DNA of 40,220 nucleotides from Alkalibacillus haloalkaliphilus (lineage in GTDB: Bacteria; Bacillota; Bacilli; Bacillales; Alkalibacillaceae). The stretch covers positions 1 through 40,220 of the forward strand of contig NZ_BJYA01000023.1 of NCBI RefSeq assembly GCF_007991275.1. Direction: 5' to 3'. Shown here piece after piece: positions 8,828 to 15,863 of the stretch (the first letter of the stretch is position 1; every line of letters starts with the position of its first letter). A program made the position numbers and the translations under genes. Below the pieces are notes generated by a model. The model was not told the origin of the DNA. It saw only the letters and a list, made by a program, of their open reading frames with translations, and did no database searches.

Positions 8828-8846
8828 GAAAATGGTTCTCAATAAT
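8828..8846. promoter_or_regulatory. Candidate Fur box between yuzD and yutI
   Basis: GAAAATGGTTCTCAATAAT matches 14 of 19 positions of the classical Fur consensus GATAATGATTCTCATTATC and 11 of 14 defined positions of the Bacillus 7-1-7 form. It lies about 80 nt from both divergent starts. Perfect TATAAT -10 elements exist on both sides, at 8893-8898 (+) and 8792-8797 (-). Confidence 0.5.
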
Positions 8847-8924
8847 TTTATCGTTTTAGTGTTCATGAATAGATTTTTTAAACTGAATTCATTATAATAT
8901 AAATAAGAAAGGGGAAGATGAGCG

Positions 8925-9146
8925 ATGTTTGAACAAGTTCAAGAGGTTATTGGTAAATTACGCCCATTCTTACTAAGAGACGGTGGCGACGTTGAGTTAG
9001 TAGATGTTGATGAAGGCATCGTGCTTCTTCGTTTGAAAGGTGCATGTGGAAATTGCCCAAGCTCAGCTATCACTCTAAAAGCTGGTATTGAACGTGCATT
9101 AGTCGCAGAAGTGCCTGGCGTAAAAGAAGTAGAACAAATTTTCTAA
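8925..9146 (+). CDS. yutI: NifU-like C-terminal domain protein, Fe-S carrier
   Basis: This 73-residue protein consists only of the NifU C-terminal (Nfu) domain, which binds a labile 4Fe-4S cluster for transfer to targets. The CGNC pair (C41, C44) within [10 protein letters not shown] is intact. It is shorter than the roughly 110-residue YutI of B. subtilis but like the compact Nfu proteins of many Firmicutes. The start ATG follows AAAGGGGA at about 10 nt; the nearby upstream ATG at 8918 runs into a stop within four codons. A -10 TATAAT is at 8893-8898. Control by iron is possible from the Fur-like box upstream. Confidence 0.92.
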   Translation: MFEQVQEVIGKLRPFLLRDGGDVELVDVDEGIVLLRLKGACGNCPSSAITLKAGIERALVAEVPGVKEVEQIF

Positions 9147-9158
9147 TCCATTATACGC

Positions 9159-9188
9159 AAAAGAGCTGGTTCTTTAACCAGCTCTTTT
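9159..9188. terminator. Bidirectional terminator after yutI
   Basis: A 13-bp stem (9159-9171 with 9176-9188) closes a 4-nt loop and is followed by T residues. Confidence 0.9.
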
Positions 9189-9189
9189 T

Positions 9190-10152
9190 TTATACAGGTG
9201 TCACAGGCTCCTCGCCATTTAATACTTTTTTAATATTACGAGCTGCTAATTTCATCATTTCAGTTCTAGTTTCGACGCTTGAAGAGCCAATGTGTGGCAA
9301 TGCAACAACTTCATTTAAGCTAAGTAATGGATGGTCTGCTCTAATCGGTTCATTTTGGAAAACATCCAACCCTGCTGCTTTAATATCCCCTTGCTTCAAA
9401 GCATGATAAAGGTCATCTTCGTTCACAACGCCACCCCTTGAACTATTAATAAAAATAGCCGTATTCTTCATCTTGTTAAAGGTCTCCTCGTTAAACAGCC
9501 CTTCTGTCTCAGTTGTTAAAGGTGTCATACAGACGACAAAATCAGATTGCTCCAACAACTCATCAAAAGAAGTATATTGAATACCAAGCTGGCTTTCAAC
9601 TTCTTCTTTTCTTGATCGATTGTAATAAATAACGTTCATATCAAACCCTGTCGCTCTTTTTGCAACCGCTTGACCTATACTCCCTAACCCAACAATTCCT
9701 AACGTTTTATGGTGAATATCAGATCCGGCTAGCATGTACGGTGACCACGATTTCCAAAGATCATCTTTAATATAGTCAACCGCTTCAGGCAACCTTCTAG
9801 CTGTAGCCATCAATAATGTGAACGTTAAATCAGCCGTCGTGTCAGTCAATACATCAGGAGTGTTAGTTACAGTCACTTGATGACGTTTAGCTGATTCTAC
9901 ATCAATGTTGTCATAACCAACAGCCATGTTCGCCACAACTTTAAGGTTATTTGATTGTGATAATAGCTCTTCATCGATTGAGTCGGTTAACATCGAGAGA
10001 ATAGCGTCTGCTTGCTTTGCTTTGTTCAACAACACATCTCTAGGAACAACTTCCTCTTCTTCCTGCCACATCTCTACTGTAAAATACTCCTCTAAATCTT
10101 TTACGACATCATTTGAAATTTTGCGCGTAATATATACAAATGGCTTTGACAT
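9190..10152 (-). CDS. NAD(P)-dependent D-2-hydroxyacid dehydrogenase, glyoxylate reductase-like
   Basis: This 320-residue member of the D-isomer-specific 2-hydroxyacid dehydrogenases is closest in character to glyoxylate/hydroxypyruvate reductases (GyaR, YvcT). The nucleotide-binding motif GLGSIG is at 155-160. The catalytic triad is intact: R239 (NSSRGGVV), E268 (NEP) and H287 (PHIGSS). It probably reduces glyoxylate or hydroxypyruvate; the exact substrate cannot be read from sequence. The start follows GAGGTGA. It is monocistronic, and the terminator shared with yutI adjoins its stop codon. It is not part of the B. subtilis yut order, so it is a local insertion or rearrangement. Confidence 0.88.
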   Translation of the reverse strand: MSKPFVYITRKISNDVVKDLEEYFTVEMWQEEEEVVPRDVLLNKAKQADAILSMLTDSIDEELLSQSNNLKVVANMAVGYDNIDVESAKRHQVTVTNTPDVLTDTTADLTFTLLMATARRLPEAVDYIKDDLWKSWSPYMLAGSDIHHKTLGIVGLGSIGQAVAKRATGFDMNVIYYNRSRKEEVESQLGIQYTSFDELLEQSDFVVCMTPLTTETEGLFNEETFNKMKNTAIFINSSRGGVVNEDDLYHALKQGDIKAAGLDVFQNEPIRADHPLLSLNEVVALPHIGSSSVETRTEMMKLAARNIKKVLNGEEPVTPV

Positions 10153-10291
10153 AGGCTCACCTCACATAATTTATATGCTTATTGAATGATTTTACTGTTA
10201 ACGTACAATATAACAAATACTAACTATTATTTTTAACTAAAATACAGCATAAATATAATAAAAAAGATATGGGAAAGGATTAGACTAAATT

Positions 10292-10780
10292 ATGGAAACT
10301 CTAGAATCTAAAGCGTTACAACTATTAGAAGAACGCGGTGTTAGTAGGAAAGATATTGCTGACCTCGTCCATTTCCTTCAATCTAAGTATCATGAGTACT
10401 TATCTGAAGAAGAATGTCTTGTGAATGTTGACAAAGTATTGCAAAAAAGAGAAGTACAAAATGCCATTATAACTGGCATTCAAATTGATCAGTTAGCTGA
10501 AGAAAATAAATTAAAAGAACCACTACAAACTATGATTGAAAATGATGAAGGATTATATGGGATTGATGAAATTATTGCTTTTTCGATTATTAATGTTTAT
10601 GGGTCCATTGGGTTTACTAACTATGGTTATATCGATAAAGTGAAACCCGGTATTCTTGAAGCTCTAAATGATAAAGCAAATGGTTGTCATACATTTTTAG
10701 ATGACATTGTAGGTGCTATCGCTGCAGCCGCCTCAAGCCGTTTAGCACATAGTCAAGAATACCGTGTTGAAGACGATTAA
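10292..10780 (+). CDS. yutG: Phosphatidylglycerophosphatase A family protein, YutG
   Basis: This 162-residue protein matches the YutG branch of the PgpA family. PgpA dephosphorylates phosphatidylglycerophosphate; the Bacillus branch is soluble-looking, without the membrane helices of E. coli PgpA. Recognisable parts are the N-terminal helix region (GVSRKDIADLVHFLQ), GIDEIIAFSIINVYGSIGFTN and the acidic TFLDDIVGAIAAAA segment. Substrate activity is inferred from the family. The ribosome binding site is weak (AAAGGA about 12 nt before ATG). It converges with yutF, leaving only 4 nt between the stop codons and no recognisable terminator. Confidence 0.85.
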   Translation: METLESKALQLLEERGVSRKDIADLVHFLQSKYHEYLSEEECLVNVDKVLQKREVQNAIITGIQIDQLAEENKLKEPLQTMIENDEGLYGIDEIIAFSIINVYGSIGFTNYGYIDKVKPGILEALNDKANGCHTFLDDIVGAIAAAASSRLAHSQEYRVEDD

Positions 10781-10784
10781 ACCT

Positions 10785-11561
10785 CTATACTTTCCATTCA
10801 GCCAGCGTTTCTACAGTATACGTTGGTTGAATATCTACTTCTTTTAAGTCTTCTTTAGATGTCACCCCCGTTTGTACGTGAAGTGTATCTAAACCAGCGT
10901 TAATCCCTGCCATAATATCTGTATTGTAATTATCGCCAACCATAACCGCCTCTTCTGGTTTTACCCCAATTTCATTTAGTGCAACGTCAATCATTAAACG
11001 CTCTGGCTTCCCTAAAATAATTGGCTCTTTTTGCGTTACTTGCTTGATCAAATTGACGTAAGCCCCATTACCTGGGACAAAACCTTCTTCGGTTGGTACA
11101 CGTATATCAGGGTTCGTGGCTACAAATTGAGTACCATTTTGGATCATGAGACAAACCTCTTTAATCTTTTGATAACTGTTGTGACGGTCAATTCCAACGA
11201 CAACATAATCCGGCTCATGCTCAGTTATAGTTAATTCTTTATTTATAAGGGCATCTTTTACACCCTCTTCACCAATCATAAAAACTTTAGCATTTTTCTT
11301 TTGCTGATCAATATAATTAGCTGCAGCAATAGAAGGTGTAAGCACTTGTTCTTCTTTAGCTTCAATACCATGCTCTTTTAACTTTTCAACCGTTTTAGCT
11401 TGTGTACGTGATGAATTGTTAGTAACAAACAAATGTGGGATTCCTTTTGCCTGTATATCATTAATAAACATTTTAGCTTCTGGAATAGGCTCTTTACCTC
11501 TATAAACCGTTCCGTCTAAATCGATGAAATATGCCTTATAATTTTTCAAGTTATACTTCAC
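10785..11561 (-). CDS. yutF: HAD-family phosphatase, NagD/YutF type
   Basis: This 258-residue protein is a type IIA haloacid dehalogenase-like phosphatase (TIGR01457 group). Motif I DLDGTVYRG supplies the nucleophile D14 and acid D16, motif II is FVTNNSS, and VGDNYNTDIMAG near 216-227 provides the Mg2+-binding aspartates. The cap domain is in the middle. Substrates of YutF proteins are small phosphorylated metabolites, not further resolved here. Its start overlaps the end of yutE by 11 bp, which indicates translational coupling. Confidence 0.92.
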   Translation of the reverse strand: MKYNLKNYKAYFIDLDGTVYRGKEPIPEAKMFINDIQAKGIPHLFVTNNSSRTQAKTVEKLKEHGIEAKEEQVLTPSIAAANYIDQQKKNAKVFMIGEEGVKDALINKELTITEHEPDYVVVGIDRHNSYQKIKEVCLMIQNGTQFVATNPDIRVPTEEGFVPGNGAYVNLIKQVTQKEPIILGKPERLMIDVALNEIGVKPEEAVMVGDNYNTDIMAGINAGLDTLHVQTGVTSKEDLKEVDIQPTYTVETLAEWKV

Positions 11562-12000
11562 CTTCTCTCTTTTTGAACGCAGTTATTGGTCCCATTTCCT
11601 TTTCTAAGTATGTGAAAACGTGATTAGAAAATGTTTTTAGCTCGTTTATATGTCCGTTCATCACTTCTACAATTTGAGTATGATTAATGTGAATATACTC
11701 TTTTACTATCATGTTTCTTAAAGCAATCACATCTTTATACGCTTTCTCTTCTTGTTGTGAGATTACTTCTTCATCAACTAAAATGTCAATAATGTCTTCA
11801 TAACTACCGGGATCACGCATAATAAAACCATCAATCATCATGTTGCCGACATCAATGATCGATTCAATCGTCATATGCACGATTCTTTCTAGTGCTAAAA
11901 AATCTTGAAGTGTTTCGAAAGTGTTTTGTTCATAAGTTTTTAAAAGTCCATCCATATATGATAAGGTTTCATCAATTTTTTCTTGATCTACAAAATACAT
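11551..12000 (-). CDS. yutE: YutE, DUF86/HepT-like protein without obvious antitoxin
   Basis: This 149-residue, alpha-helical protein belongs to DUF86, the fold of the HepT RNase toxins. The HepT signature is R-x4-6-H-x-Y; here the matching segment reads LRNMIVKEYIHI, so Lys occupies the usual His position although a His follows four residues later. No MNT-type nucleotidyltransferase antitoxin gene is adjacent. The family is a stable chromosomal neighbour of yutF in bacilli, so a housekeeping role is more likely than a toxin role. The start is ATG 12000, with AAAGGA 10 nt upstream, rather than GTG 12009. Confidence 0.82.
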   Translation of the reverse strand: MYFVDQEKIDETLSYMDGLLKTYEQNTFETLQDFLALERIVHMTIESIIDVGNMMIDGFIMRDPGSYEDIIDILVDEEVISQQEEKAYKDVIALRNMIVKEYIHINHTQIVEVMNGHINELKTFSNHVFTYLEKEMGPITAFKKREGEV

Positions 12001-12117
12001 TGTAAACACGTCCTTTCAACCATTAGTTTACCACATTTAACTTTATAAATTGTATCCTCATAATTTTTCAAAATCGAGGCATGCTATAACCGAAGAATAT
12101 TACAGGAGCTGAGACTT

Positions 12118-12405
12118 ATGCTTAACAGAACTCTTTCAGATGAGACAAACGAAGCGCAAATTCGCTACGTTAGTTTCATGGGAGATGCAAGGCGTTATGA
12201 CATTGCAATAGTTAAAAGCGACCGTGACCATGATAAGAGCCTAATAATTGATCTACAGAAATCGCGTTATACAGAAGTATGCGACTCTCAAATTGAAGAC
12301 ATTGATTACTTTTGCCATTTCTTACACTTAAATAACTATGAAGCAGAAGAGTTACATGGTTATTTGTCTAATGTATTTAATGATGGGTCCACTGCTGTTA
12401 ACTAA
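12118..12405 (+). CDS. DUF3055 (SAV0927-like) small protein
   Basis: This 95-residue acidic protein resembles the DUF3055/SAV0927 family through IRYVSFMGDARRYDIAIV, a central beta-rich part and a C-terminal helix EAEELHGYLSNVF. The function is unknown. The start follows AGGAG at 9 nt. It is followed 16 nt later by a second small gene and is probably co-transcribed with it. The family name is from memory of motif pattern, so the assignment is moderate. Confidence 0.65.
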   Translation: MLNRTLSDETNEAQIRYVSFMGDARRYDIAIVKSDRDHDKSLIIDLQKSRYTEVCDSQIEDIDYFCHFLHLNNYEAEELHGYLSNVFNDGSTAVN

Positions 12406-12421
12406 ATAAGGAGGTTATACA

Positions 12422-12691
12422 GTGGGAAAACGAAAAAAGCATGATGACTTCGCAACAGTCGAAGTCCAACAAAATTATCAAGTGCCTGAAGAATTTCCTG
12501 ACGGTAACTATGGACAACCAAACGACCAACCTTTGCAAGAAAGAGAACATGATCCTAAAAGAAGACATTATTCAAACTTCAACTACGAAAATAAACAATT
12601 ACACGAAGATTTACCAAGAAAATATCCTTTTGCCCATAAGCCTGAAAACTTCCCTCATGATGAAGGTTTAGATGACGAAAGCAAAAAATGA
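12422..12691 (+). CDS. Small hydrophilic conserved protein (annotated 'cytosolic protein' in bacilli)
   Basis: This 89-residue protein starts with GTG, fixed by a full AAGGAGG seven nt upstream. It has a Lys-rich N-terminus, many Asn, Gln, Pro, Asp and charged residues, no hydrophobic segment, and the segment RHYSNFNYENKQLHEDLPR. It resembles an uncharacterised Bacillaceae family often labelled 'cytosolic protein'. It looks largely disordered. The function is unknown. The terminator stem begins at its stop codon. Confidence 0.7.
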   Translation: MGKRKKHDDFATVEVQQNYQVPEEFPDGNYGQPNDQPLQEREHDPKRRHYSNFNYENKQLHEDLPRKYPFAHKPENFPHDEGLDDESKK

Positions 12692-12721
12692 CCGGAACTC
12701 GTTTTGAGTTTTCCGGTCATT
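12687..12721. terminator. Bidirectional terminator overlapping the preceding stop codon
   Basis: AATGACCGGAA (12687-12697) pairs with TTCCGGTCATT (12711-12721), and an inner ACTC/GAGT extends the stem. It lies between converging genes. Confidence 0.85.
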
Positions 12722-12993
12722 TATTGTTCGACTCTTTTTAAGACGAAATAAGCACATCCAAAATTACAGTACTCATATAAGTAATCTTCTAGCGTCGAAA
12801 CCTTTGTATCATATGTAGCTTTCTGATTATGATCATCGTAAAACCCTTTAAGCCTAAGTTGTCCGAATCCCCAATCACCAACAATATAATCATATTTAGT
12901 TAATATATCTGTGAATCGTTCTTCCAACACTTCTTCTTGAAAGCCATCACGGTAATTATAAATTAGTTCATAAGTTTGTCCTTGTAATTCCAT
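12721..12993 (-). CDS. yutD: YutD family protein (DUF1027)
   Basis: This 90-residue protein clearly belongs to the YutD family, with the highly conserved block DYIVGDWGFGQLRLKGFYDD near the middle and EYCNFGCAYFVLKR at the C-terminus. Family members have no settled function. The start is ATG 12993, 7-8 nt after AGAGGTG; an earlier GTG (13002) overlaps this Shine-Dalgarno sequence. In B. subtilis yutD is close to lipA and yunA. Here yunA follows directly and lipA is absent from this spot. Confidence 0.88.
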   Translation of the reverse strand: MELQGQTYELIYNYRDGFQEEVLEERFTDILTKYDYIVGDWGFGQLRLKGFYDDHNQKATYDTKVSTLEDYLYEYCNFGCAYFVLKRVEQ

Positions 12994-13108
12994 TCGTATC
13001 ACCTCTGCATAATCTAGTGTACCATAAATTCATTGTATAACGCTCTCATGTTTTTAAAAAAGATGAACACACTAAACAGTAGACTTGATTCAAAAGGGGT
13101 TTATATAT

Positions 13109-14086
13109 ATGATCCATAGAAATTTATTCAAACTTTTGATTGCAACTTTACTGATGACAATCATTATGACTTATAGTGATGGAAATATACATGCAGAAGA
13201 AGATGAAGTGACTATTCATGAAGAGCGTGTTCAACTGTATAAGAAAACTGAAGCTTTAACGAATGTGCCGTGGTATATATTAGCGGCTGTCGATCAGTAC
13301 GAACGGAATGTAAACAACATAGACGACGAGCAACGAATAACAGGAATCCAAATCCCTGAAGAAAAATGGTACGGTTTATTAAAATTTGATTCTGAAACAA
13401 AACATTTAGAGTCAACGATTCAAATGTTTGAAGGAATCGGAAAAGACGGTAACGGAAATGGCTATGCAGACCACAACAATGACGAAGATTCTTTATTCAC
13501 AATAGGAATGTACATTTACGAAAAACTAGGTCACGGTAAAACATATGATGAAGTCTTTGAATTATTTTACGGTCGTGAAAAAGCAGCTTCGTTAATTAGT
13601 CAATATGCGAAGGTTTTTAAACACTTTAATACAACTGATTTGCATGAACGGGCATTCCCGATCCCTAAATACCATAACTATTCATATCGTTCTACTTGGG
13701 GCGCTGGAAGAGGTTATGGAGGTAGACGGATTCATGAAGGGACAGACATTTTTGCATCATATGGAACTCCCGTTAGATCTGTTTCTTACGGAATCGTTGA
13801 AATTAAAGGCTGGAATCGTTATGGTGGCTGGCGATTAGGTATTCGTGATACACAGAACATTTACCACTACTACGCTCACTTAAATGGTTTTGAAGACGGC
13901 ATTGAAGAAGGTACGATTGTAGAACCTGGAGATGTCATCGGATATGTAGGAGCTTCTGGCTATGGACCTGTCGGCACTTCAGGGAAATTCCCGCCACATT
14001 TACATTATGGCATGTATCGTGATAACGGAAAATATGAATGGGCATTTGACCCTTACCAGTCATTAAGAAGATGGGAAAGAAATTAA
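13109..14086 (+). CDS. lytH: M23 peptidoglycan peptidase, LytH/YunA type
   Basis: This roughly 325-residue exported protein has a signal peptide (residues 1-29, probable cleavage after HA) and a C-terminal LytM-type M23 zinc endopeptidase domain from about 195. The zinc ligands and catalytic histidines are visible: H209 and D213 in HEGTD, and H296 and H298 in HLHYG. H257 may be the accessory histidine. A Gly/Asn/Asp-rich stretch (about 112-125, KDGNGNGYADHNNDED) resembles a calcium-binding loop. In B. subtilis LytH cleaves L-Ala-D-Glu bonds in spore cortex; the role here is inferred. The start at 13109 follows AAAGGGG at 9 nt, so an upstream TTG is unlikely. Confidence 0.9.
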   Translation: MIHRNLFKLLIATLLMTIIMTYSDGNIHAEEDEVTIHEERVQLYKKTEALTNVPWYILAAVDQYERNVNNIDDEQRITGIQIPEEKWYGLLKFDSETKHLESTIQMFEGIGKDGNGNGYADHNNDEDSLFTIGMYIYEKLGHGKTYDEVFELFYGREKAASLISQYAKVFKHFNTTDLHERAFPIPKYHNYSYRSTWGAGRGYGGRRIHEGTDIFASYGTPVRSVSYGIVEIKGWNRYGGWRLGIRDTQNIYHYYAHLNGFEDGIEEGTIVEPGDVIGYVGASGYGPVGTSGKFPPHLHYGMYRDNGKYEWAFDPYQSLRRWERN

Positions 14087-14119
14087 AAAACATGAGCCTG
14101 TAGTTCAGGCTCATGTTTT
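14087..14119. terminator. Bidirectional terminator between lytH and the NSS transporter
   Basis: A perfect 14-bp stem (14087-14100 with 14106-14119) closes a 5-nt loop, directly after the lytH stop. Confidence 0.93.
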
Positions 14120-14130
14120 AATGTTAAACC

Positions 14131-15531
14131 TTATAGAAAGTAATTAATCATTTGGATGATTAAGTAGCTCATGGACTCTTCTGAAGCGATAAACATATTA
14201 TAGAAGTTGTTCGCAACGATATAGAAGATTCCAACTGGTGCTACAATTCTTAAGAACCAAATCCAAATCGCACCGATCGTTGTATCTTGTAGACCTGTTT
14301 CACGTAATACTTCAATCTTATTCCAACCCCAACCTACAAATAGCGCAGTGATCATACCACCAAGTGCTAACGTGTATTGGTCAGTAATTGTATCAATAAG
14401 GTCTAAGAACGAGTAGCCAAAGATTGGTTGACTTAATGGTCCACCTTGAGAAAGTGCTGAAGGTATACCAAATGCCGTAATAATCGCACCAGCTGTTAAA
14501 GCTGCCTTCTTACGACTCCAATCAAGCCTGCGCATCGCCCAAGATACTCCTACTTCTAATAGTGAGATTGCTGAAGATAGTGCGGCAATACCAACTAAGA
14601 AGAAGAAGAAAATACCAAAGATAGTACCACCAGTACCCCATTGACCAAATGCTTCTGGTAGTGTAATAAAGATTAATTCAGGTCCCGCAGCTGGATCTAA
14701 GCCGAATGTAAACACAATCGGGAAGATCATTAGACCAGCAAAGATTGCAAATAAAGTATCCAATGTTACAACAGTACCTGCTGCACTTGGCAGCTTAGTT
14801 TCTTTAGGTAAGTAAGATGCATAAGTAATCATCGCACCCATACCTAGTGATAATGTGAAGAATGCCTGACCAATAGCCATTCCCCAAACTTCCATATTAC
14901 CTAATTGTCCAAAGTCCGGTGAGAACATAAAGTTCATTGCTTCACCAGCACCGTCCATTGTTAGACCGTAAATTGCTAAAATAACGACTAGTAAAGCTAA
15001 TAACGGCATGAACATACGGTTTGCAAGCTCAATACCTTTCTTAACTCCGAAGTAGACAACTCCTACTACAATTGCCATAAATAGAACTTGCCAAAATACT
15101 GGGCCAACAGTTCCACCAATAAATCCTCCAAAGTAATCACCGTAGCCACCTTCTGCGACGCCACCAGCAGAACCAGATAAGTAACTAAACACATAATAGA
15201 AAACCCAACCTGCGATTACACCATAGAATGATAAGATTAGTGAACCGGATAAAACACCTAAAACACCACCGATTTTCCACCACTTTCCTGGAGCAATCTT
15301 TTCAAATGAACCAATCGCATCTGATTGACCTTTACGACCAACTGTAATTTCAGCTAGCAATACAGGTAAACCGATTAAGAAGATACAAATAATATAAGCG
15401 ATTAAAAATGCAAATCCTCCGCCTTCTCCTAGTACATAAGAGAAGCGCCAAATGTTACCTAGACCAACTGCTGAACCAACAGCTGCTAAAATAAACCCGA
15501 GCTTCGTTGCCCACTGTTCACGTCCCTGCAT
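14131..15531 (-). CDS. Sodium-dependent amino-acid transporter, NSS/SNF family
   Basis: This roughly 466-residue LeuT-fold symporter carries the NSS signature WATKLGFILAAVGSAVGLGNIWRF at the N-terminus, spanning the Na+ and substrate contact region of transmembrane helix 1. About 11-12 membrane segments follow. It probably imports an amino acid with Na+; the substrate cannot be told. The start is set at ATG 15531, with AAAGGGG 9 nt upstream. ATG 15537 would be only 3 nt from it, and the longer frame from TTG 15609 adds a basic stretch unlike the family. Its promoter contains a CodY-like box, consistent with nutrient control. Confidence 0.9.
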   Translation of the reverse strand: MQGREQWATKLGFILAAVGSAVGLGNIWRFSYVLGEGGGFAFLIAYIICIFLIGLPVLLAEITVGRKGQSDAIGSFEKIAPGKWWKIGGVLGVLSGSLILSFYGVIAGWVFYYVFSYLSGSAGGVAEGGYGDYFGGFIGGTVGPVFWQVLFMAIVVGVVYFGVKKGIELANRMFMPLLALLVVILAIYGLTMDGAGEAMNFMFSPDFGQLGNMEVWGMAIGQAFFTLSLGMGAMITYASYLPKETKLPSAAGTVVTLDTLFAIFAGLMIFPIVFTFGLDPAAGPELIFITLPEAFGQWGTGGTIFGIFFFFLVGIAALSSAISLLEVGVSWAMRRLDWSRKKAALTAGAIITAFGIPSALSQGGPLSQPIFGYSFLDLIDTITDQYTLALGGMITALFVGWGWNKIEVLRETGLQDTTIGAIWIWFLRIVAPVGIFYIVANNFYNMFIASEESMSYLIIQMINYFL

Positions 15532-15635
15532 AAACATATTCCCCTTTCGTCTTCTAGTTTTAGCGGTACATGATCTTGCTTGTTTACTTTTATGTACCAA
15601 CTCTCTCAAGATAAGTATATTGACTATTTTGTTTT

Positions 15636-15664
15636 ATTATAATTTTTTGACAATTTTTTTGCAA
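15636..15664 (-). promoter_or_regulatory. Predicted promoter of the NSS transporter gene
   Basis: On the minus strand TTGCAA (15664-15659) and TATAAT (15641-15636) are separated by 17 bp. The leader would be about 100 nt. Confidence 0.6.
15641..15655. promoter_or_regulatory. Candidate CodY box inside the NSS promoter
   Basis: AATTTTTTGACAATT matches 13 of 15 positions of the CodY motif AATTTTCWGAAAATT. It lies in the spacer between the -35 and -10 elements, a position expected to block RNA polymerase when branched-chain amino acids and GTP are plentiful. Confidence 0.5.
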
Positions 15665-15825
15665 GCTTTTTCCGAAAACAATATATTGTCTTAGTTAAAA
15701 AGTCATAATTTTAATAATCCTTTGAGAGAGCAACGCTATTTATATTAACAAAAGTCGACATAATATGACAACAGGTGATTTAAAATTTTTAAATAATTTA
15801 GTTCCTCATCTTAATTGTTACTAAA
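15665..15825. other. AT-rich intergenic region without recognised gene
   Basis: Between the NSS promoter and the terminator after the NhaC-family gene I see no convincing ORF or RNA. The only marked structure is a 12-bp perfect palindrome, ACAATATATTGT, at 15678-15689, just upstream of the NSS -35 element. Confidence 0.6.
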
Positions 15826-15858
15826 AAAGCACAAAAGGATTGATCCCTTTTGTGCTTT
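15826..15858 (-). terminator. Terminator of the NhaC-family transporter gene
   Basis: AAAGCACAAAAGG (15826-15838) pairs with CCTTTTGTGCTTT (15846-15858). On the minus strand a T-run follows. Confidence 0.9.
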
Positions 15859-15863
15859 CTTTT

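Noticed and set aside
11551-12000. A HepT/MNT toxin-antitoxin pair
   Set aside because: No nucleotidyltransferase gene is adjacent and the HepT motif is changed; the gene sits in conserved yutE-yutF context.
12441-12671. 76-residue frame overlapping the 12422-12691 gene
   Set aside because: It is a shifted frame without its own ribosome binding site; the frame starting at GTG 12422 has a full AAGGAGG.
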